Source of the DNA: Cardiocondyla obscurior
Lineage: Eukaryota; Arthropoda; Insecta; Hymenoptera; Formicidae
Reading direction: 5' to 3'
NCBI RefSeq assembly: GCF_019399895.1
Contig: NC_091868.1
Span: 482,499 to 546,498, forward strand
DNA: 64,000 nt
Shown here: positions 1 to 13,747 of the stretch, in pieces
Numbering within the stretch: position 1 is the stretch's first letter
Layout: each line of letters opens with the position of its first letter
The notes under the pieces: model-generated
Seen by the model: only the letters and a program-made list of their open reading frames with translations
Told to the model about the DNA's origin: nothing
Database searches by the model: none
Translations under genes and position numbers: made by a program

Positions 1-3000
1 CAGAGCTTCACGCGAATACTTCCTATTACAAAGTGCTTCGCCGTGTTACGGTTAAATAACTCAAGCCCAACAAGCTATATATTGATTAGGTATTACGTCG
101 TAAAGTGGACCGTCGATGCGCCAACAGAATTTTCACGTCATAAATCTTCTGAATAGGATAATACCTTCCCCCTCAGCCGTTCACCGTAATTACACTTAAC
201 TAACATTCTTACAATCATTCTTTTAATTATCTTACATAGGAAATAATACTCCGTCTCGAATGTTATTACTTGAAAACATTGAGTTGATATCTCGTTACGA
301 TCTTTCTAAATGATTTTACAATGAAAGTTGTACGTGCCGTTAATCAACTATTAATGAGACGACTAAGAAAATAATTTAACTACGTATATATACGTATCGC
401 GTTGATAGAGCCCGATTAAGGTAACAGTTTACGGTATAATGACTCGTGCGTAGCGGCCGGTATTATAATAAATGCAAATGGAGTGTGTTATGCACGAGCG
501 GGCCGATATACGCGGAATCTCGCCCCTCGTTTGGTTGGCTGCGACCATGCGCACGGACTATCGGGTATGCAATCGTGCAGATTGGTAACAACGGTAAACT
601 AAAAAATTACGATGCCTCTAATCCGGATAATAAATTATTAAAAATTTCACCCGCGATAGGGAGTCCTCTCGTATTAATATTTCGCTGGTACGAAGTTAAT
701 ATCGCGCGGACCATATAATTATCGATCCGTATCCTTTATCGAGGCAGCAATAAAACTCGCGAGCAAATATAGAATATTCGAACAAGGAAAATACAAATAT
801 TAATTTTCAGATAAAGAGATATTGCGCTAAAATAGAAGTTTTATTTGTAGTCTACGAGAGTAAAGTAATTAACTTGTTCCTAATTCGATAATTAATATTT
901 TATTTATACATTAAATTTTAATTCAAATCCATCTATTATTTATTATTTGCTATAATACGACTCTTTGCTACTTTACTCGGATTATTTTTATTGAAAATTT
1001 GTTCTCTTTGGGATCCATTAATGTAATGTATAAAGTATTTGCCTTTTCATTAAGATTTCCGCCATCATTCTTGGTGCAATGCATTAACCATCAATAACGT
1101 GCGGCTTTTTCTCGTCGCTTCTCACCGTAACCTTAGACCACGAGGAAGCTTAATAGAGCGTCATTCATAACTGACGTGTTTGTAAAATGATATACACACG
1201 ATAAGAGCGTGTAGAAGGCCGGTATTACCTCAGAAATTTAAACGATCAACAAAGATTGGCGTTAAAAATGACGCGCATGGCGATGCTCGAATCACGTCGT
1301 AGAGTAACGAGCGAACATTTTCTAAAAGTACATGGCGATTACACCAGATTTTCTGTTGGCGCATTTTTGTAATAACGGGGACATCAATAATTTACGATAA
1401 AAATAAAAATGTGAAAGGCACATAATGAAAGTGGTATGCGAAATTGAAAATAATTAAACTCGTCGCTTATTATTAGTATCTGAATATTCTAATTTAAATT
1501 TTGATAGATAGAGATTTACAACGTGACATAAATATAAAATTTCGCGTCCAATGTGTTAATTTAAAAAAAATATTAAAAATCATAATAAAATAAAAAGAAT
1601 ACATGTTAATTGAACATATATTTTTTTTAATATTACCACGAATTGTGGTATTTAAATGAGTTCTGTTATAAATTTTTATTTCAAAAATATATTTGTCACA
1701 AAATTATTAATCATGAAAAATCGTGGAAAAATTTTGTTCGCAAATATTATCTGACTTTCGGTGTTACTTATGCATTTTTATCTTTGAAGCGGCGGAAGCA
1801 AATTAGATTCGGCCAATACAGACGTTTACAACACGAAACAAGTCGAGGGTCTTGCACGTTTAGATTGGTTAGTCAGGTCGGTGCATCAAAGCACCCCTAA
1901 CGAACTAATTATCGCTTCTCTCTCTCTGCACGGTCTACGGCGGCTCTCCTTTTAGAGTCCTCGCAATCTGCTTCTATCCTGTCCGATCCCCCAAACAGCT
2001 CGATCCAGACATGAAGGTAACACGCTTGTTACGAGAAAATTTATTTCCTTTATTTATCTTAAAGTTAAAATGGTATTGATCACAGCTTTACGCATCACAA
2101 ATTATGTATAAATATTAAAAATATTATAAAATCAAATAATAAAAAATAAATGTTGACCTACGCTTTAATGCATCGCGACTCTTTGCATACTTTATTTTAA
2201 TTCTCAATATATATATTTATTATAAATAATACAAATAAAAACACGAATGTACTTCTTTTTTTTTTCTACGGAATTATGTCGCAAAATGGACTTAAATCTT
2301 AATTCGTTTCATGCGGAATATATCAAAAATATTGCGATTTACATTCATCAACTCGCGTTCCGTTTTAATTGTCCGGCGGCTACCGTTCGCCTTTCCCCGT
2401 CTTCTCGCCTCCGCTTTGCGCGGCGAACAATTTCCATGTAAATTTTAACGTAAATAAAAACACCGACGTAAGTTTTAATACCCTGCCGAGGTTGAGAGTG
2501 AACTGTGTGTCGTCCCGAGGGTGCCAACGAGATTATTTGTGCGTTAGCGCCTCTGGTGGTTTGTCCCGGACGCCCGCGCGTAAAGACTTTAACAAATTAA
2601 TTTATATTCCACGGCGACAGCCATTTTGCAAACTACACTCCGGCGCGCCGTGGCGGCCGAGAGGATTGACCGGCCCCCGGGAGAACAACCCTGATGAACT
2701 GCTGTCATTTTAACGAGCCAGTGTTAATCATTTGCGACGCTATCCGGTCGTGTTTCCGCTGAAAATCCACGTTCTACGGGATTTCCTGGCCAGCGATTTA
2801 TTCGTAATCTACGCGGAATCGATTAAAGAAAAAAAAAAAATTATTCGACCGCCAATCACGGCGGAGCCAAATTAGTTGTATTAACTACTGCCATACCGAT
2901 GTCGGTTATCAATAGATGAATAGATATTAATTTACGAGATGTCATTATATTTAATGATTTATTTTAATCCGCGATATGTTAATCCACTTATTTGTAGGAT

Positions 3001-3714
3001 TCATTACATCATTAAATTATCTGTCACATTAAAATTTACTGGCGGCCATTAGGTGAACGATTTCATCAAGATTAAATTTCACAACGCGCCTATTTCACCC
3101 GTTTGGGCAAATATTTAATTTCCCCGTTATTTTTGTATTACCAAAGCTTTTAAAACAATGCCTCGCAAATAATATGTTCCGAGAACGGGATTAAAATAAA
3201 ATTAATTTTTCGTTTTTCCTCCTTTGATTGCTGATAGTTTATAATAACAGGGAAATCTCACGTAACAGCCTGCATTAAACGTACCGATTTCAATGGATTT
3301 AACGCGGAATGAATTCCGGCCGCGTGGGGCGATTATTTTAAATCGAGAACGCTGAACTTTCGCCCAGCGTTGAACATCACGAACAACAATACAGCGGCAA
3401 GAAATACAGTCCACAGCCCGCGTAATGCAGCGCAGTCAGATATATTTGTTCGCATTTGACGCGATGTACGCGGAAATACCAGAATGAAAATTGATTCCCA
3501 CCGTTACCTAATAATTAAATAACCAATTCGTGGTTCATCTCGTGGCTGTCTGGCAAAACTGTCCAGCACAGAAACGTAACGTTCAAAGCGTTTAAATACT
3601 AGACAATTATTACTCTCTAATAACGAGCCAAAAAAGCCAGATATTTAAACGATTTTCCCCGCGTACTAGTACTTTACTACGCGTCTTGACCTATCTCTAC
3701 GCGCGCTCGGCTGC
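1..3714. other. Intergenic DNA with no recognised gene
   Basis: This stretch is mostly AT-rich with a GC-richer stretch at 2360-2720. The only suggestive site is ATGAAG|GTAACA at 2011-2022, which could be a two-codon first exon of a secreted protein, but no partner exon was found. The open frames are short and unconvincing. Confidence 0.5.
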
Positions 3715-4160
3715 CGCGGCCACTGACCTCCGGGCCCGCCGGCCGCCGCCACGCGGCTTCCCGCCGCGTGCACCGTGCAACAATGATGGCTGCCGGCTGA
3801 CGTAACACGCGCACGTGCTCGCAGCTGACCGCGGTCCCCGGCAACTGGCGACCTCGGCGGCGGCGGCGGACTTGGCAGTCGAGCGCGCAGTAGGCTAGTC
3901 GCGACGAAAAACGTTTAAATATTTATTTAGATACATACTCCGCGCTGGACAGTAACTGGACGACCGATACTAGACAGATTATGTTTTTCTTTTTTTAAAT
4001 GATAACTTTATTTTTTGAAGATAGTCACTAAATAATAAATACTTTCTTGTAATTTATGGCTAGTACCAAGCAGATCACTAGTTAAGAAATGTATTTAATC
4101 TGCGCGATCTAACACCAGCTACAAAATCAGATTAACTAAATAAATTTTCACTCGAATTGT
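3715..4160 (+). repeat. Dispersed repeat copy P1
   Basis: A CpG-rich left part passes into an AT-rich right part. It matches 37800-38150 in the same orientation. Shared stretches include ATTTAGATACAT, TTTTTTGAAGATAG and TATTTAATCTGCGCGATCTA, then a CACCAGCT-CAAAATCAGAT block. P1 carries about 65 extra bases (roughly 4023-4088) absent from P2. No terminal inverted repeats or coding frame were seen. Confidence 0.7.
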
Positions 4161-4756
4161 GCCAAATATTTTCCAAATAAACTAGTTAACGTGTAGAGCA
4201 ATAAAGAAACAAACGGGCAAGTGCAAATAAACGATGTTACGTCTGGCTAATTTAAAAGTTTCGCTAATCTACACGCGTTATAATTCTTTCATCATACTCG
4301 AGTCGAGCTCATTCTCCGTTTGTTGAACGAATTCACTTAACTACTGCACCGTAACCATTAGAAATTTAACGCATTTAGACTGGCTGCCTCTCTTCTGCCC
4401 TTCACCATTCGCAATTACGGCACCAGTTACGTAATATTTGAGACACAGTTCCTGGTCATGTCACGAAGTTTCTATTATGCTTACAGTATTTACATGGTCC
4501 GTGTCTAATCTTGGAAACCAAATGGCAGACAGAATTCCCGAGCTCCTTTGTCGTCGCGACCGTCCAAATTAATTATTCTACATTGTTTCGTTTGATAGCG
4601 GCGATTTAACTAAATAATTTTGTATACGCTTTTGAAAATCGTCGCATCTTTAATAGCAAGTTTTTTTATATAACAAATTGCTAATTTATCATATTTATAT
4701 ACTTATTTACATTTAATTAATAAATTAAACAGTAATTAGCTTTACGATCAATTAAT

Positions 4757-5500
4757 TTGCCAAGTCGTTTGGTAATTTTTTTTTTTTTTTCCCTCCCAGA
4801 AAATTTCTTGCGTGTCGAAATGCGAGCGACGGCAGTGCAAAGACGACGAAGGACAAGAAGAAAGAAACGGGCAACGGTAGTGGTACACGCGTTATTACGT
4901 CTTCCACGAGGGTCGAATAAACGGGACGACGTAGCGTTGGGCGTGCTTGGCGATGGGGTGGGAAAAACGCGGAGGGTTAGAAGGGAACGATCGCAGTAGT
5001 ATTCGGGCAATATGTTCCGAAATTGTTTTACTTCGGACGGCACGGGGTAGGTGAAGGAACAGATGGAGAAGAAAGAGGGAAAGGAGAAGCAAAGAGAAGA
5101 TAAAAATGTTCCGTCGTTCCTTCGTGCGAGAGCCATGCGTCGCGTTGCTTCCCGCCCCGCCGAGCACCGCGGAGTAACTTTTGCGGGATGTGATGTGGAA
5201 AATTGGATTCAAGTTTCGGATGGCGTGTATAGGCGCAAGGGGGAAGCCAGAATCGAGAGAGAAAGGCAGAAACGAGGGTTGCGCGTGAAAAACAGAAGCG
5301 AGAAAAACGACATGAGTCGAAAGAAGGAAGTCATGTCGCTTGAAACCGAAAGAAGATGAAGATTGAAGATAAGAAAGAAAGAGAGAGAGAGAACTTCTCG
5401 TAAAAATCGGACAAAAATGATAGAATGAAAGAAAGAAAGCGGGGGAGGCGACGTTCGACCCAGAAGACCGGTCAAATTACGAAGAAGAGAGAGAAGATGG
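4757..5500 (+). other. Purine-rich strand-asymmetric tract
   Basis: From about 5051 to 5450 the plus strand is mostly A and G (GAGAAGAAAGAGGGAAAGGAG and similar). Long frames on both strands result from this bias and look low-complexity. Nothing identifies a gene. Similar tracts occur at 41.6-41.9, 45.0-45.15 and 54.8-55.1 kb. Confidence 0.6.
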
Positions 5501-8500
5501 GAGAGTTACTGTTTCCGAAGTAAAGACGCTTATTGCATTCTCGTCCCTTCGAAAATTCTCGGACGCTAATTCTTATAATGTTTCGGTGAACTGAAGCCAT
5601 GTTTTATTCACCCTTCTTCCTTCTCCGTTTTGTCGTTACTCTCGCGAATGTGTGTGGAGTTATCTCACGTTGAAAGTTTACACCTTGGAGGAGCCATTGT
5701 TTCAGCCGTTTTTCACGGCAGCTGCTCTTCATCGCGCGAATGTGCAGCAATGTCGTGTTTTTACCGGACGCCGAAATGAGACGGACTTCATAGTCGGCCC
5801 GGGCTCTTTTGACATTAATTTCTAGACCGGTTTGGACTGGCGGCAGGCTTCATCAAGAGGACTTTTCGCGAGGTAAACGGAATTTTTGATTTGTGGCGAG
5901 GACTTCAAACGCGGTAGAAGCGAACGCGGAGAGTTGAAAAAGCGCGGGAGTTCTCTCGAGGATTAATGCGTGACGGGCGAAATTAATTTAGATTGTAGAT
6001 CATAATTCATGGCTATGCGACTGCCTTGATTTACTAAAGTTGGTCGCGGCTCGCCCTCTTTCTCTCTCCCTTCCTCCCTCCTTCCATTACGCGGATAAAA
6101 AGAAGATTTAGTTAATCATGCGAATGCTATCCGCAGCTGATGCACTTGGTCCGATAGTTACTTAAAATATATTACTACAAATGCACGTAATTGCACATGT
6201 GAACGGCTTGAGATAATCGTTGTACGCTCAAAGTGATGTGTTTCGTAACAACTTTCCTTTAATTAATTATGCTTATATGATAACACATAAACCTATTAGT
6301 TACATGAACAAGTAAATTTTACCCATCGAAAAAGTATATAGCCAAAAAAGGATAAAATAATATATTTTTTTAATTATATTCTACTAATTATAATTTTTTT
6401 TTTAATAATAAAATGTTCTATATGTATTGCTACAGAAAAAAAGTGTTTCCGTACATTATATCTATTTTAAATATTTATTTTTAATTAATATTTTCTACGT
6501 TTTGAGTTTTAATCTTAACGTTCTGACTAACAAAGTTTGTTAATTCTAGTAAATAAAACTGTTTCCAACAAGTAGCATCCGGCATGCAGTAGTTTTGACA
6601 AGTCGGAACTAGTTCCCGTTGATTTCTAAATACAAAGATAACGATATACACCGTCGGAATTTCAGCGGAGCAATGGAAACTTAACGACCGAAAACAACGG
6701 AATAATTTGTTCCTACTCGAGCCTAGGTAAGGCGAAAATGATTTCGCTCAAGATTTACGAGGCACACGTAAGCGTCGATTGGTCCACGAAAGTTTCTCCT
6801 GAGTGACTCAATCTTTTAGACGAAGATAAACGCCCTTAATTCCCGCGACCCTTTTCCAGATGAAAGGACCGGCTAAAAAAACACTCTATAAGTAATTTGA
6901 TAGACTGGCCCCGGCAGTCCTCCTCGATCGGGGCGTACATTCTGACGAATGGCGATTATCGTGGTTCGGCGGACGTTCAAGGAGCGGAGCGATAAAACAA
7001 AATCGCGTTGGCGGGCGTTAAGCTACGAGAAATGAACGCGTTGCATATCGAGTGGAAAAATATTCGAATCATAAATATCGGACGAGCGAAATCCTCGGGG
7101 GAAAAATATAAATCTGCGGTAAGTTTATAAAATCTACTTGTGTACGCGTGGGATTGTTTTTAAGATGTCGAATTACACCGAATAATATACGAATGAAACG
7201 AACGTAAGGGGTAGCCTTGTATTTCGCGACTATTACGTGCCATTATTTATTTTTGCGAGTAACATGCTTGTAACATTTTTACGAGGATCCCCGACTGCAA
7301 TGGAAATTCAAGCGGATGACGGGCGGATGCGAGCCGGAGTGCTATTTAAAGCCGTCCATAAATTCTGCTGGACGCTTTCGCGAAATTCCTTCGGATTTTT
7401 CAAATCCGGTTCCAATTGGCTTCGTTTCCCGATGCACGATGGGTGACGGGAAAGAACAGAGACACGTGTCGAACTTTTCCGATGCAAAAGAGAGGATTCA
7501 CTTAAAACGCATTGTGCCGTGGCTGATATCCCGGAATGGCGCCGGAAACGCAAATTCACATTATTCCGAGTGCGCGAGCACTTTGTAACCGCTTGAGATG
7601 CATCGACGTAACGATCGATAGCAGCGGATATCGCGAAACCACTTCCTCTCACGCCAATTCCACGTTAATTGAATCTTTTTCAATTGCTTAAAATAAAATT
7701 AGTAGGAAAAAATAAGAAAAGCAAAATAGAAAGAAAGAAAAAAAAAAGCGATTAAATTAAGTATTTTTACGATGCAATATATAATTATTTTAAAATAAAA
7801 ATATATTCAATATTTAATTACTTGAAGAATAAAAAGTTCTCTTTTATTAGTTTTTTAATTTGGAATTTTTTAGATAGAGTGGAATCGGTGTTCATTCAGA
7901 TCAAGCGAAAACAGTCATGAATCGTGCGCCCTGCTAACGTATAATAAAGATATTTTATTCTTATTTTTTATATTTACTCAATGAGATGCGTCACAAACGA
8001 AAAGAAAAAAGAGAGAGAGAGAGAGAGAGTTCGAATCTGCGGGAGGTTTTAAGTTATCGCGATACGTCCATTGCGATATAATGTATCGCCGTTGCACGAC
8101 GAGGAAGAATTTACTGACTGGCTGATAAAACGGCGATACTTTCGACGCCACGTAGATGGGACGTGCGACAAGCCAGTAACGCAGGATCAATGGGTCACGG
8201 AATTTTTCAAAACGTCGTTAAATCCCGCGCGTGTCAGCAACGTCCCGCCGCCGCGTGCTTCGACACCGGTGCACCTTCGTGCGCACGCCATTATTTTTAA
8301 TATCGCCGACATGGACAGCGATTGCGGTGTAAGCGCTTTTTACCTGATACTTGCGCGAGATCGACGTGATTTAATTTAGGACCGATACGCCGTATAAAAC
8401 TCCAACACCTCCGTTACACATGTACAGCGACCGAAGTGAACTTTATCGAACGTTAAAGCTATTTATGACACTGATATCGCGAGCAGACTTTTAAAATTTA

Positions 8501-10366
8501 AGTAATTTGTTTGAGGCTGCACGAAAATTTTAATTGCAAATTTTCTTAATTGCAAATCAAGTATTTTTGAGTTTTAGTCTATTACGTTCTATCAAAATAT
8601 TTATTAAAAAATATATATATATTATAAAAAGTTGCAGCCCAGTTTTCGTGGGAACACTTTCCAAAAGTTTATAAATATGTATACATAATACTTTTTTTTT
8701 TTGCCTATTTTTAAGCCATAGAACAATGTGCTAATAAAACGATAATAACATTATCATATGAGTGCGTCGTCGCGCGAGATTAATAAAAAAATTTCCTCTT
8801 AAACTTCTCTCGAAGCCTCCGTATAAAAATGATTGCGGCTCAATGGACATCGCGAGAAATGAACACCCCGACGTACATCGTATGTTTCCGAATGGCCGTG
8901 CGATTTGGAGCAATTCGAATGAAACGAGCAGGGTAGGGGGCGAAGCGATGTACTCTTTTCCGCGGCAATCTGTAACTTCGCCACCCGGCGTTAACAACCC
9001 CACCAACACGGAGAGAATCTACGGATCTCCTCGTGGTGATCCACAATCTCCGCGATTCTCCTAATCTTCTACTTCCTCGTTTCCCTATTTCGCCCCCACC
9101 GCCGGCTTATTTCACCCTCAAAACCCGTTTCACCTCACTTGGCCTCGTTTCAAAGTACCGACGCTTCGAATAAACAGTCTTAACTATCGCTCGAGGACGA
9201 AGAGAGCGAGAAGAGAAGGGACGCAAAGAGAAAACCCTTTTCCCAAATCCGCGAGTAGTTACGGATTGACGTGCGGTCCGACTCTCGGGTGGCCGCAATC
9301 ACTTCCCTCGCTCTACAAATGTTCCCCGATGAGATCGACGCGATCCAAAGTTGAAAGTCGCAACCGAACCCCCGGCCGCGGCGCCGGAGTTGGTTTACAG
9401 AGAGTTGGCGTATGAAATTACCCGAGAACGGATTAAAGGAGAGTGGCCCCGCAGCTGCGTTAAGGTCGATGCTAAAGGTACGCGCGCAAACCGCGTACCC
9501 GATTTCGATCAAGTTTAACTCGTGGGCACGGCGAGATTATGTATAATCTCGGTTCTTTTACGAAACAAAAGTTACGGTAAAGCTTGAAGAATATTAGGAG
9601 TTAAATTAAAAAAAAAAATTATATTATTAATTATAATGAAATCGACATATTATTTCAAATCGCAAATATATATATTCGATATATAAATATGTGATAATAA
9701 TTTTTGATATCATCGCGGCATAAAATCGTACGATTAATCTTTATTCAAATTCAAAAATTAAATTCCCAAATAAATTGCAATTATTTTCCGTAAAGTATAT
9801 TTGATGACATTTGTCGTTTAATCAGTACTCAATTTTTTACTTGAGCGAAACTCTTTTTTATGCACACGTTATATAAATATTTCTATGCAACCGCGGCGTT
9901 AGCGTTTTCTTCGATAGACGATTTATCGCATCGATTACTTCCATCGGCTATACGATCGCCCCACGTTTATCGGTAATTTATTCGCAAAGTGATGTACAAC
10001 AGGTCTATATAAGAGATAACGTAACAAAAACTTCTTTGAAATCTTTTCAAAGTTTTACATAAATACACTCCCTTACGCCGACAAGCCAATCGCTAAAGTA
10101 AACAAAAAGTATTACGGTTTTCTCGTTACTTTTTATACATTAAATTAACTGTAGAAAAACTTCAGCAATATAGGTTAACACGAGTTGTTAAGTAAACCTT
10201 CTTCTCTTTTTATTATTTTTTTTTTTTTACTATGTAAGTGGTTACGTCTAACGCTGCAATGTACAAAAAAATATATGTCTAATAACTTAAAACTTATTAA
10301 TTCGCGTTTAGATTATTTAAAAAAAAATATCTATATTAATTAAATGATTTAAAAATGTAAATACAT

Positions 10367-10690
10367 TTATTTAATAAAACGGTTTTTTGAAACGTTATTA
10401 ATATTCTTAAAAAAAGTACCTTTGACATAATTAATTAATACATTCGTTAATTTACGGAAAATTGTAATTGATACTTCATTAACGAGGTTATTTAAGATTA
10501 GAAATAAATATGCAATACCCGGAAAGTCTTTCGCGTCGTCTGAGAAAAATTTTTCGTTTTCATGAAACCAATCAACGATGTTACTAATTACTTTAATCAC
10601 TTCCGCGGAGCGTTCTCGGTAGTGTGAAAAGAACAAAATGCCCGGACCGAATAATACGGCAAAAACGTTAATATGTGTTATAAAGCGCAT
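10367..10690 (-). CDS. Uncharacterised 107-codon open frame
   Basis: The frame runs from an ATG at 10690 to TAA at 10369-10367. The product opens with a hydrophobic stretch (MRFITHINVFAVLFGPGILF), then an acidic and aromatic middle (DWFHENEKFFSDD), a second hydrophobic part (IAYLFLILNNLV) and a basic end. I do not recognise it. The balanced composition is more protein-like than the other orphan frames here, but no splice partners, homologues or promoter are evident. A chance frame is quite possible. Confidence 0.18.
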   Translation of the reverse strand: MRFITHINVFAVLFGPGILFFSHYRERSAEVIKVISNIVDWFHENEKFFSDDAKDFPGIAYLFLILNNLVNEVSITIFRKLTNVLINYVKGTFFKNINNVSKNRFIK

Positions 10691-13325
10691 AAGGCGACGT
10701 GAGAAGATAACATGAGGAAACCGTAGCCCAGGAGAACGGAGGGCGTAAGGAACACAAAGCCCGGATCGTGCGACTAGTATATCGAGCACCTGTTGCCCCC
10801 TCGGGATCGGGATTTACATTTTCATAGAAGTGAGACGGCGCACCATGTGCGTCGGTGTGTGCATGTATGCGTAACTGTCCCCGATGTCTGCTAGTCATTA
10901 AGAAAATTGGACCTTAGGCGAGCCCTGTCAAGGGCCTCACTTCTTGATAACAATATGGAGATATCAGGCACTCTCTTTAATACTTATGTCGCTCGTGAAG
11001 ATAAAATGTTAAAACGGATCATGTACTTCTCGAGTTAAGATAACTATCGTACGAATTGTCAGCCAGTAAATAAATTGTTCTTTTAAAATCTTTTTTTTTC
11101 CCTTTTTTTTTTTTTTTTTCCTTTTCTTTACGGTTTTTAAAATGTTTTACGTTAAGAATTAAAATCATCGGACACGCGATACGAGACATTTACTTGCCGC
11201 GTGCGGTAATAGTAATTTATTTCTTTACAATTTGCGATACTAATTTATCAAAGGCCTATTATGCTCTCAAAACTTTGCGTTTCGCGAAAACGCAAGAGGA
11301 AATTTGTACGAACAAATTTACCCTCATCTTGACGCGCGCGCGTGCCGTTATGTACGTCTAAAAATAAGTTTTAAATAAGTTATCTCGAGAACTGAACTTT
11401 ATAATTGTGAAGGGCAAACGAATTACGGGGCCCGTAAATAATTTTACAGCAACGGAAATTCTGCAACGGTACTGTCACTCCAAGTTTGCGATATGAAAAG
11501 CGCAAAACGAGGCGCGCGCGACACAATTAACGTCGAAATAGGGGCAAAAATCTCTTCGCGGAGTCTCTCTCAGTTTCTTATGACGTAAGTATATTAGTCC
11601 GCGCAAAACGGAACTTGAAGTCGGCCGTTAGCGATAATAGTTCCTCTGTCTGTACCGTATGCATCGCTCCGCTGCCATGACTGTTTGTACGCTTGGAATT
11701 TAATTAAGTTAATTAAATTTGTATTCGCCGTGAGCGCCGCTATTCCATGCACGTGCTGATTTACACGACGGCGAATTGCAATAGACCAGTCATTTCATAA
11801 GCTTCGAGGAGCGTTTTATCTCATTTTAATAATAATTATATTCTACATCGCAGACACGGCTGTAGTTCGTTAAAATTCAGATCGGCCGTATCAAAACATT
11901 CAGTAGCCGGAGTTAAGTATTTCAAAATTATATTTAATCGAAGGGGGAGTCCAGTGACTGCCGCGATTCAGAAAGTTAAATATCGCGTAAAGCAAGACGC
12001 AACGAGCTGCGTTGTGATAACAGCCCGTGCCTAAAAGCGCCTGAAATATTCGCCCGAAATCGAAAAGGCGGAACGTTGGACAGTGAAACTTAATCCCGTC
12101 TATTGTCGACTCGCAGCAAGACTCGCGGTGGAAAACGCGCAAAAGAGCCATGCCGCGTTCGTGATTCAATCAAACGAGTTAAAGTGAGCGAGAAATGACG
12201 GGACGCAAATGCGACGCCACTTTGCCCGCCGTTCCGAAAAAAAAAGAAAAAAAAAAAAAAAAACAGTTAGCCTGTTGCAGCAACTGCAACGGTCTGCCGT
12301 CGTGCATGAATCAATCCGATTCTCATCGCGCTCTCTGTCCCAATAGCTCTCTGTGCTTCCAAAAGTTAATGGTTTTCTAATGCTGTTGTTATCTCAAGCG
12401 CGGCACACTTTTTTAATTTAGAGGATAACTCGCCAAGTGTCGTCGAATTTCAAACTAACGCGAAAAGCAATTTCCCGGCGAACTTCTGGAATACGCGAGT
12501 CTTCTGTCATCATTCTTTATTAAATTGCCGTAAATATCAAGTTATAATTGAATCAGTTTAATAATATAATTTATAAATTTATAAATATAATCAAGTAAAT
12601 ACTTTAATTAAAAGCTGCACGTGTTTCCTTTGAAATCACGACTACGTGTATATCGTTAACGTTGCGTTGAAAATTAGAGTCAAATTATAAAAAGAAAGAA
12701 GAAAAAAAGAAAAAAAAAACGTTAATGAGCAGCGGTGGAAAAATTTCGAGTTACAACTTCTTCGTATTATATCATAACGTCATGTACTACATCTCAAAGT
12801 TTCGGAATACCTTAACAGCGCGGTGAACCTCGTGCTAACTTCAAAATTAAAATCTAACGACGGATAAAGCAAGAAGTTACGACCAGTTTTTTATCCAGTC
12901 TATTCTTATCTCGAGTCACGGAAGGTTTCGTGAGTCGGAATACGCGAAAAGTTTTGTTATTGTAACATGGAATTGTTGGAAAAACATGACGCTAAGTGTT
13001 ATCTATAATTTTATCAGAATAAATTAACGAACATATACGGCGAGCAGTGAGAAGTGTAAAAGCCGACACTTAAATTTGTCGCTATCGTATGCCGTGATTA
13101 CACGATAACGTAACTTTCCCGCTTAAATAAGATATTATACAATTATTCATAAAATTCTCAGCGTGCATTAAAAAATTTGGTAAAGCACGCTACTTCGCTC
13201 ATGTAATTTTTAAACTCCATATGTTGACAAGTTATATATCGACAGTTTTAAACGGGAAAGTTGCGATGCTGTGACAGCGATTCCTCATAACGCCAGAATT
13301 AAAAAAATATATATTTTCCACTCAC

Positions 13326-13376
13326 CGATACGATGCGAAGTGACGGAGTTATGGAGCCAAAGTAGTCACGATGATT
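13326..13376 (-). ncRNA. Spliced module copy R1, exon B
   Basis: The exon has acceptor TTTGTTTCAG| and donor ATCG|GTGAGT. It shares AACTCCG and GCATCG in order with the other exon B copies, and its donor sits at the same place. It is 51 bases long. The next exon downstream was not found. Confidence 0.45.
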
Positions 13377-13490
13377 CTGAAACAAATGGAAAATTTGAAT
13401 TGTAGAGCAATTTAAAATAATTAATGTAGAAATGTTAGGTAATTAATTAGATTAAAAAAAAAGGTTTTATTGAAAAAAATTTATACTTAC

Positions 13491-13747
13491 TTAACAGTTG
13501 CTCCGTCGATGCAGGATGCCTATCCGAGGCCTGCTCCTCCTCTCAGATGGGACGTGACGAGTCCTCCTTCCGCGCACAAGTCACTCGCGAACACCTCTAC
13601 CGAGAATTTATAACCGCGAAAATTACTAATCGTCTTCGCGCGTTTCAATCCGATACTCGCGCTTCGAATAAAACCGTCCGAATACTATACGGAACATAAT
13701 TAACAATCGGCGGTAACGACACTTTCGTTTGATGCAACTGCGTTAAT
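13491..13747 (-). ncRNA. Spliced module copy R1, exon A
   Basis: On the minus strand a long T tract and ACAG at 13768-13748 precede the exon, and the donor is TTAA|GTAAGTAT. The 96 bases at 13592-13497 match 57111-57206 with seven mismatches and no gap, including CGTCACGTCCCATCTGAGAG. The following intron (114 bases) is AT-rich and diverged. No ATG opens the frame that starts MARHV in other copies, so a shared peptide is unlikely. Transcription is inferred. Confidence 0.5.

Larger units (their letters stand above)
4161..13325. other. Intergenic DNA with no recognised gene
   Basis: AT-rich DNA alternates with CpG-rich patches, for example 7.3-7.6, 8.1-8.3 and 8.8-9.5 kb. It contains a purine-rich tract at 4.76-5.5 kb and one orphan frame at 10367-10690. 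T-rich runs lie at 11091-11120. No protein family, tRNA or transposon ends were recognised. Confidence 0.5.

Noticed and set aside
4717..5475. Overlapping frames of 80-139 codons
   Set aside because: They come from purine-strand bias with low-complexity residues on both strands.
6655..6680. Another copy of the exon A end (TTCAGCGGAGCAA)
   Set aside because: Only about 13 bases match and neither flank resembles the module or carries a donor.
8020..8060. tRNA-like box GTTCGAATC
   Set aside because: No matching A box or cloverleaf could be drawn around it. The same holds for TTCGAACC at about 45077.
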